Assembly: GCA_030429685.1 (NCBI GenBank)
Contig: JAUIEY010000019.1
Span: 1-18,123, forward strand
Source: Gammaproteobacteria bacterium
GTDB taxonomy: Bacteria; Pseudomonadota; Gammaproteobacteria; Steroidobacterales; GCA-2729495
Reading direction: 5' to 3'
Length of the DNA: 18,123 nt
The translations under genes were made by a program, and so were the position numbers. Below, one piece after another: positions 15,504 to 18,123 of the stretch (position 1 is the stretch's first letter; every line of letters starts with the position of its first letter). Under the pieces are notes generated by a model. That model was not told the DNA's origin, ran no database searches, and saw only the letters and a program-made list of their open reading frames with translations.

Positions 15504-16034
15504 TTAGCGCTGTATGGGTTCAATGATGGCATCGAGGTTCTGTTCTTCACAGTACTCATGAAACTCTTCCCGCAAACCAGCCAGATGCGTGCTGGCCGGT
15601 ATGTTGATGGCCATTTGTACGGAGAACATTGCGGCACCGGTATGGGCAGCGTTGTATTGGCGGGTGTTCAGATCGGCTATTTCGATATTGCGGCCGGCAA
15701 AGAATCCTGCCAGTCCGGCCACAATGCCTTCCTGATCCATGGCGACGATGTCAACGTTGTAGGGTGCCGCCGGTTCGCGTGGCAGCCTTTCCTCGGTATT
15801 GCGGAAGCTAATGGTTAATTCGGAATTATCCGCGAGCGCCGCAAGCGCACTTTCGACTTTCTTAATGGCGTGCCAGTTCGCTGCGACCAGCGCGACCATG
15901 GCAAATTCCCGGCCCAGGGTCGTCATGCGGCTTTGCTTGATGCTGCCGCCGGCGCCGGAAATGGCTTTGGTTACATCGCGTACGAGGCCGGTGCGGTCGG
16001 CGCCGATAACGGTTACGGCAAGTAGATTTTCCAT
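15504..16034 (-). CDS. gcvR: GcvR-like tandem ACT-domain regulator
   Basis: A 176-residue protein (E. coli GcvR 190) made of two ACT domains, about residues 1-75 (L-L-A-V-T-V-I-G-A-D-R-T-G-L-V) and 90-170 (V-D-I-V-A-M-D-Q-E-G-I-V-A-G-L). GcvR restrains the activator GcvA of the glycine cleavage operon according to glycine level; whether this protein does so depends on a GcvA partner not seen here. ATG 16034 gives the family N-terminus M-E-N-L-L-A-V-T-V; the open frame runs further upstream but crosses the promoter region and overlaps dapA. It is divergent from dapA, as in E. coli, and heads the operon with bcp, bepA and mlaA. Confidence 0.85.
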   Translation of the reverse strand: MENLLAVTVIGADRTGLVRDVTKAISGAGGSIKQSRMTTLGREFAMVALVAANWHAIKKVESALAALADNSELTISFRNTEERLPREPAAPYNVDIVAMDQEGIVAGLAGFFAGRNIEIADLNTRQYNAAHTGAAMFSVQMAINIPASTHLAGLREEFHEYCEEQNLDAIIEPIQR

Positions 16035-16062
16035 GATTCGGGTAATTCCGGGACAGCGGGTC

Positions 16063-16090
16063 AGTTTACTGCTATTTGTGCCTGCTTCAA
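16063..16090 (-). promoter_or_regulatory. Putative gcvR operon promoter
   Basis: On the minus strand TTGAAG (plus 16085-16090) and TAAACT (plus 16063-16068) are spaced by 16 bases, each matching consensus at four of six positions, about 28 bases before the gcvR ATG. Identified by eye. Confidence 0.4.
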
Positions 16091-16104
16091 GCAATCCCGC
16101 CTGC

Positions 16105-16133
16105 TTGCGCATGGTCCGGAGCGCACGTACCAT
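16105..16133 (+). promoter_or_regulatory. Putative dapA promoter
   Basis: TTGCGC (16105-16110) and TACCAT (16128-16133) are separated by 17 bases, each four of six to consensus, and end 28 bases before the dapA ATG. Together with the opposing gcvR promoter it fits a compact 127-base divergent region. Confidence 0.4.
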
Positions 16134-16161
16134 CGCCGGTTCCCATACTCGGGTTGAGGTC

Positions 16162-17037
16162 ATGTTGACAGGCAGTCTGGTCGCAATTGTTACGCCGATG
16201 ACAGCGGACGGCGAAGTTGATTTCGCCGCTTTTGCGCGCCTTATAGACTTCCATGCAGAGGCGGGCACGGATGGCCTGGTGGTGGCCGGTACCACCGGTG
16301 AATCGGCGACCCTCACAAAATCCGAGCACGTGGCCGTGATTGCCGCTGCCGTGGAGCATGGCGCCGGGCGTCTGCCGATTATTGCCGGCACCGGCTCGAA
16401 CTCAACCGCGCAGACCGTTGACCTGTCCGTCGAAGTCGACAAACTGGCCGTGGATGGCTTCCTGGTGGTGACGCCTTACTACAACAAGCCGACCCAGGCG
16501 GGGCTGGTTGCGCATTTCACGCGGGTTGCTGACTCGGTCAGCAAACCCCTCATGCTTTACAACGTGCCGGGGCGCACTGCCGTGGATATGGTGCCGGCAA
16601 CCGTTGGCCAGCTCGCAGAGCACCCCAATATTTTCGGTATCAAAGAGGCCACCGGTGACGTCAGCCGGGTGGCGAGTCTGCGCGAGCGTTGCGGCACCGC
16701 CTTTGCGCTCTACAGTGGCGACGATGCCACGGCGCGCGAGTTCATGCTAGCCGGCGGTCAGGGCGTGGTATCGGTCACGGCCAATGTGGCGCCTGCTGCC
16801 ATGACTGCCATGTGTCGGGCCGCGGTCGCGGGCGACGCGGAGCAGGCCGCTGCGCTGGATGCGGGCCTGGCGGCGCTGCATGCGGATCTCTTCGTTGAGG
16901 CCAATCCGATTCCGGTGAAGTGGGCGTTGCAGCGCATGGGCATGATCGATGCCGGCATCCGGTTGCCGCTGCTGCCGCTGTCGGACGGTGCGCAGCCGAC
17001 GGTCGAAGCAGCCATGCAGCAGGCGGGATTGTTGTGA
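16162..17037 (+). CDS. dapA: 4-hydroxy-tetrahydrodipicolinate synthase DapA
   Basis: Condenses pyruvate with aspartate semialdehyde, the first committed step to diaminopimelate and lysine. The 291 residues align in number with E. coli DapA (292): Schiff-base Lys161 in G-I-K-E-A-T-G, Tyr133 in L-Y-N-V-P-G-R, Thr44/Thr45 in G-T-T-G-E-S, Tyr107 in P-Y-Y-N-K-P and Arg138 all sit at the standard numbers. ATG 16162 gives M-L-T-G-S-L-V-A-I-V-T-P-M; GAGG at 16156-16159 is only two bases away, unusually close. The upstream open extension antisense to gcvR is spurious. Its stop overlaps the GTG of the following lipoprotein gene (GTGA). Confidence 0.97.
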   Translation: MLTGSLVAIVTPMTADGEVDFAAFARLIDFHAEAGTDGLVVAGTTGESATLTKSEHVAVIAAAVEHGAGRLPIIAGTGSNSTAQTVDLSVEVDKLAVDGFLVVTPYYNKPTQAGLVAHFTRVADSVSKPLMLYNVPGRTAVDMVPATVGQLAEHPNIFGIKEATGDVSRVASLRERCGTAFALYSGDDATAREFMLAGGQGVVSVTANVAPAAMTAMCRAAVAGDAEQAAALDAGLAALHADLFVEANPIPVKWALQRMGMIDAGIRLPLLPLSDGAQPTVEAAMQQAGLL

Positions 17038-17309
17038 AATCATTGCGCTTGCTGATTGGTTTGGGCCTGACGGGACTGCTGTTAATGTCCGGAGGTTGCG
17101 GCATTTTCAAAACCGAATTGGATAAATGCCACGAAGCGCGGGAATACCAGCAGGCCCGCACCGGATCCCGCACACAAGTGCCGGCCGATTTGCAGCCGCT
17201 GTCGGAAGACGCTTGGGTGCCGATTCCTGAGGGTGAGACTCGCACACAGCCGACCCCCGCTGACGAGCCCTGCCTGATAGAGCCGCCCGATTATCGCAAT
17301 CAGGACTAG
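17034..17309 (+). CDS. Small lipoprotein, possibly a minimal BamC-like protein
   Basis: A 91-residue protein starting at GTG 17034, which overlaps the dapA TGA. Residues 1-21 form a lipoprotein signal peptide ending S-G-G with the acylated Cys22. The mature part is polar and proline-rich, with Y-Q-Q-A-R at about 38-42, V-P-A-D-L-Q-P-L near 49-56 and A-W-V-P-I-P near 60-65, and no predicted compact domain. In many Gammaproteobacteria the gene directly after dapA is bamC, whose disordered N-terminal segment (with similar V-P-x-x-L and Y-P-I-P-like patterns) binds BamD. This protein could be that segment without the two BamC helix-grip domains. The relationship is inferred from position and pattern only; it may instead be an unrelated lipoprotein. 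Confidence 0.75.
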   Translation: MKSLRLLIGLGLTGLLLMSGGCGIFKTELDKCHEAREYQQARTGSRTQVPADLQPLSEDAWVPIPEGETRTQPTPADEPCLIEPPDYRNQD

Positions 17310-17331
17310 CGACGCATTGAACCCTGCATCG

Positions 17332-17369
17332 GGCTGGGCTAACCTTCGCTCCCCCTGCGGGGTCCAGCC
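17332..17369. repeat. Inverted repeat between the lipoprotein gene and tRNA-Ser
   Basis: GGCTGG (17332-17337) pairs with CCAGCC (17364-17369), and inside it a CCCC / GGGG pair separated by TGC could form a second stem. No T-tract follows, so it is a poor intrinsic terminator; it may be an attenuating or Rho-type end for the dapA transcript. Weak. Confidence 0.3.
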
Positions 17370-17386
17370 GCGCAGTTTCGGTCTAC

Positions 17387-17477
17387 GGAGAGGTGGCTGA
17401 GTGGTCGAAAGCGCACGATTGGAATTCGTGTATACGTTAATAGCGTATCGAGGGTTCGAATCCCTCCCTCTCCGCCA
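17387..17477 (+). tRNA. tRNA-Ser (anticodon GGA)
   Basis: A complete 91-base class II tRNA with encoded CCA. The acceptor GGAGAGG (17387-17393) pairs with CCTCTCC (17467-17473), discriminator G then CCA. The anticodon stem CACGA/TCGTG encloses loop TTGGAAT, giving anticodon GGA for UCC/UCU codons. A long variable arm (TACG...CGTA) is present as expected for serine, and the T arm GAGGG-TTCGAAT-CCCTC is perfect. The sequence just downstream is T-rich, which may end the transcript. Confidence 0.97.
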
Positions 17478-17649
17478 TCATTTTTATCTTTTAATATTAA
17501 TTACTTAAGAAGTATTCTTCGAGCATGTCGAGCCCGCGGTTAGCGCCGCTCAGGCAGTGCGTTTTTCGTTAGTGACTCGTGAGACGCCATCGGCAAAGAA
17601 TTAATCGCCGTTTGTTGAGAAAGTCTCTGTCGCGGGTTTTTGCGTACCG
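17478..17649. other. AT-rich spacer between tRNA-Ser and the recombinase fragment
   Basis: No gene is apparent in these 172 bases. The first 30 are strongly AT-rich with T runs; a small A-A-G-A-A/T-T-C-T-T hairpin lies near 17507-17519 and a GCGG/CCGC pair near 17537-17550. No second copy of the tRNA 3' end is seen here, so an integration junction is not demonstrated within the window. Confidence 0.5.
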
Positions 17650-17661
17650 TTATCGGTGCGC
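17642..17661. repeat. Hairpin over the recombinase stop codon
   Basis: GCGTACCG (17642-17649) can pair with CGGTGCGC (17654-17661) along eight positions with one G-T wobble, leaving a four-base loop that contains the recombinase stop codon. On the gene's own strand it is followed by A residues, not T, so it does not resemble an intrinsic terminator. Confidence 0.45.
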
Positions 17662-18123
17662 GAGCTGATCGAACAACGCGCGTTGTTCTGACCAATCGGA
17701 GGGCAGGCGCGCACGGTTGGTCAGTGCACGAAGGGTGACGCCACTGGGTTGCTTGCCATTCAGAATGGCGTCCACCAGGTCGGGTGCAAGAAAGGCCAGT
17801 CGTAAGTAGCGAGCTACCCAGGACGGCGTGAGTTGCTCGCGCTCAGCAATGGCCTTTAACGATTTCACTTTGCCGGTCGTCAGTTCCGTGTACCAGGCAT
17901 GCGCCTGGGCAATGGCTTTGGCAAGGGCGGGGTCGTATTGACTGGTTTGCTCTGGCGCGGTGACAAGCTTGAGCTGTCCGCCGCGGTTGATGAACGCCAT
18001 CGGCTCAGTGATGCGAAGCGATGAATTTGTTTCCTCGTTGTCCGTGTTACTCAATGTCGCGTCGAGCGTCTGAAGCAAGCGGGGTCGGTCAAGACTCAAT
18101 ACCAGTTCTGTGTCGGTCACCAC
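17650..18123 (-). CDS. Recombinase-family protein, C-terminal fragment
   Basis: The frame is open through the right edge and ends at TAA (plus 17650-17652), leaving about 157 C-terminal residues; the true start is outside. The fragment has A-H-A-W-Y-T-E-L near residue 73, a helix-turn-helix-like stretch (S-L-K-A-I-A-E-R-E-Q-L-T-P-S-W-V-A-R-Y-L), then A-P-D-L-V-D-A-I-L-N-G-K-Q-P and a W-S-E-Q-R near the end. This pattern is characteristic of the C-terminal region of a group of resolvase-like (serine) recombinases common in Proteobacteria. The catalytic serine domain would lie to the right and cannot be checked. Position next to tRNA-Ser suggests a mobile element or its remnant. Recalled family resemblance only. 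Confidence 0.72.
   Translation of the reverse strand: MVTDTELVLSLDRPRLLQTLDATLSNTDNEETNSSLRITEPMAFINRGGQLKLVTAPEQTSQYDPALAKAIAQAHAWYTELTTGKVKSLKAIAEREQLTPSWVARYLRLAFLAPDLVDAILNGKQPSGVTLRALTNRARLPSDWSEQRALFDQLAHR

Noticed and set aside
15799..16161. Upstream extension of the dapA frame antisense to gcvR
   Set aside because: DapA residues take their standard numbers only when counted from ATG 16162; the extension has no family match.
16035..16442. Upstream extension of the gcvR frame
   Set aside because: It crosses the divergent promoter region and overlaps dapA; the ACT-domain protein starts naturally at 16034.
17332..17369. Strong intrinsic terminator after the lipoprotein gene
   Set aside because: The stem is interrupted and no T-tract follows, so it is reported only as an inverted repeat.
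1..18123. CRISPR arrays, insertion sequences, toxin-antitoxin pairs or defence systems
   Set aside because: No regularly spaced repeats, transposase motifs or recognisable defence domains were seen; the only mobile-element signal is the partial recombinase at the right edge.

Overview
The window is a chromosomal stretch of a GC-rich Gammaproteobacterium, probably a free-living heterotroph. The evidence is the dapA / gcvR / bcp / bepA neighbourhood typical of that class, an outer-membrane lipid-transport and assembly gene set (MlaA, MlaC, BepA, a short BamC-like lipoprotein), a TRAP transporter, and an IscR-like repressor in front of a SUF operon. I cannot name the genus. Nearly all of it is recognisable core or common accessory metabolism. 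I did not find a convincing undescribed system. The least ordinary parts are the right edge (tRNA-Ser next to a recombinase fragment), the 91-residue lipoprotein behind dapA, and a cysteine-free MlaA.

Left part (1-5039, + strand): the end of a TRAP substrate-binding protein, then the small (DctQ) and large (DctM) permeases and a periplasmic PQQ-type sugar/sorbosone dehydrogenase, all tightly spaced. These would import an organic or sugar acid and may couple uptake to periplasmic oxidation. The inner-membrane signal-peptide peptidase SppA follows, probably from its own promoter, and converges on the next operon with overlapping stop codons.

Middle part (5036-11848, - strand): one compact Fe-S cluster assembly operon read leftward: Rrf2-family regulator, sufB, sufC, sufD, sufS, sufU, sufT and a SixA-type histidine phosphatase. 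Four-base overlaps or gaps of under 30 bases link the genes. An inverted repeat upstream of the regulator matches the core of an IscR type 1 operator and covers a putative -10 element, so autorepression by the cluster-loaded regulator is likely.

Right-centre part (12058-17309): mlaC on + converges on a leftward operon gcvR - bcp - bepA - mlaA (ACT-domain regulator, peroxiredoxin, periplasmic TPR metalloprotease, MlaA). Divergent from gcvR are dapA (lysine/peptidoglycan precursor synthesis) and an overlapping small lipoprotein gene.

Right edge (17387-18123): a tRNA-Ser(GGA) gene with encoded CCA, a short AT-rich gap, and the C-terminal part of a recombinase-family protein on the - strand running out of the window. 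This may mark the start of an integrated element.
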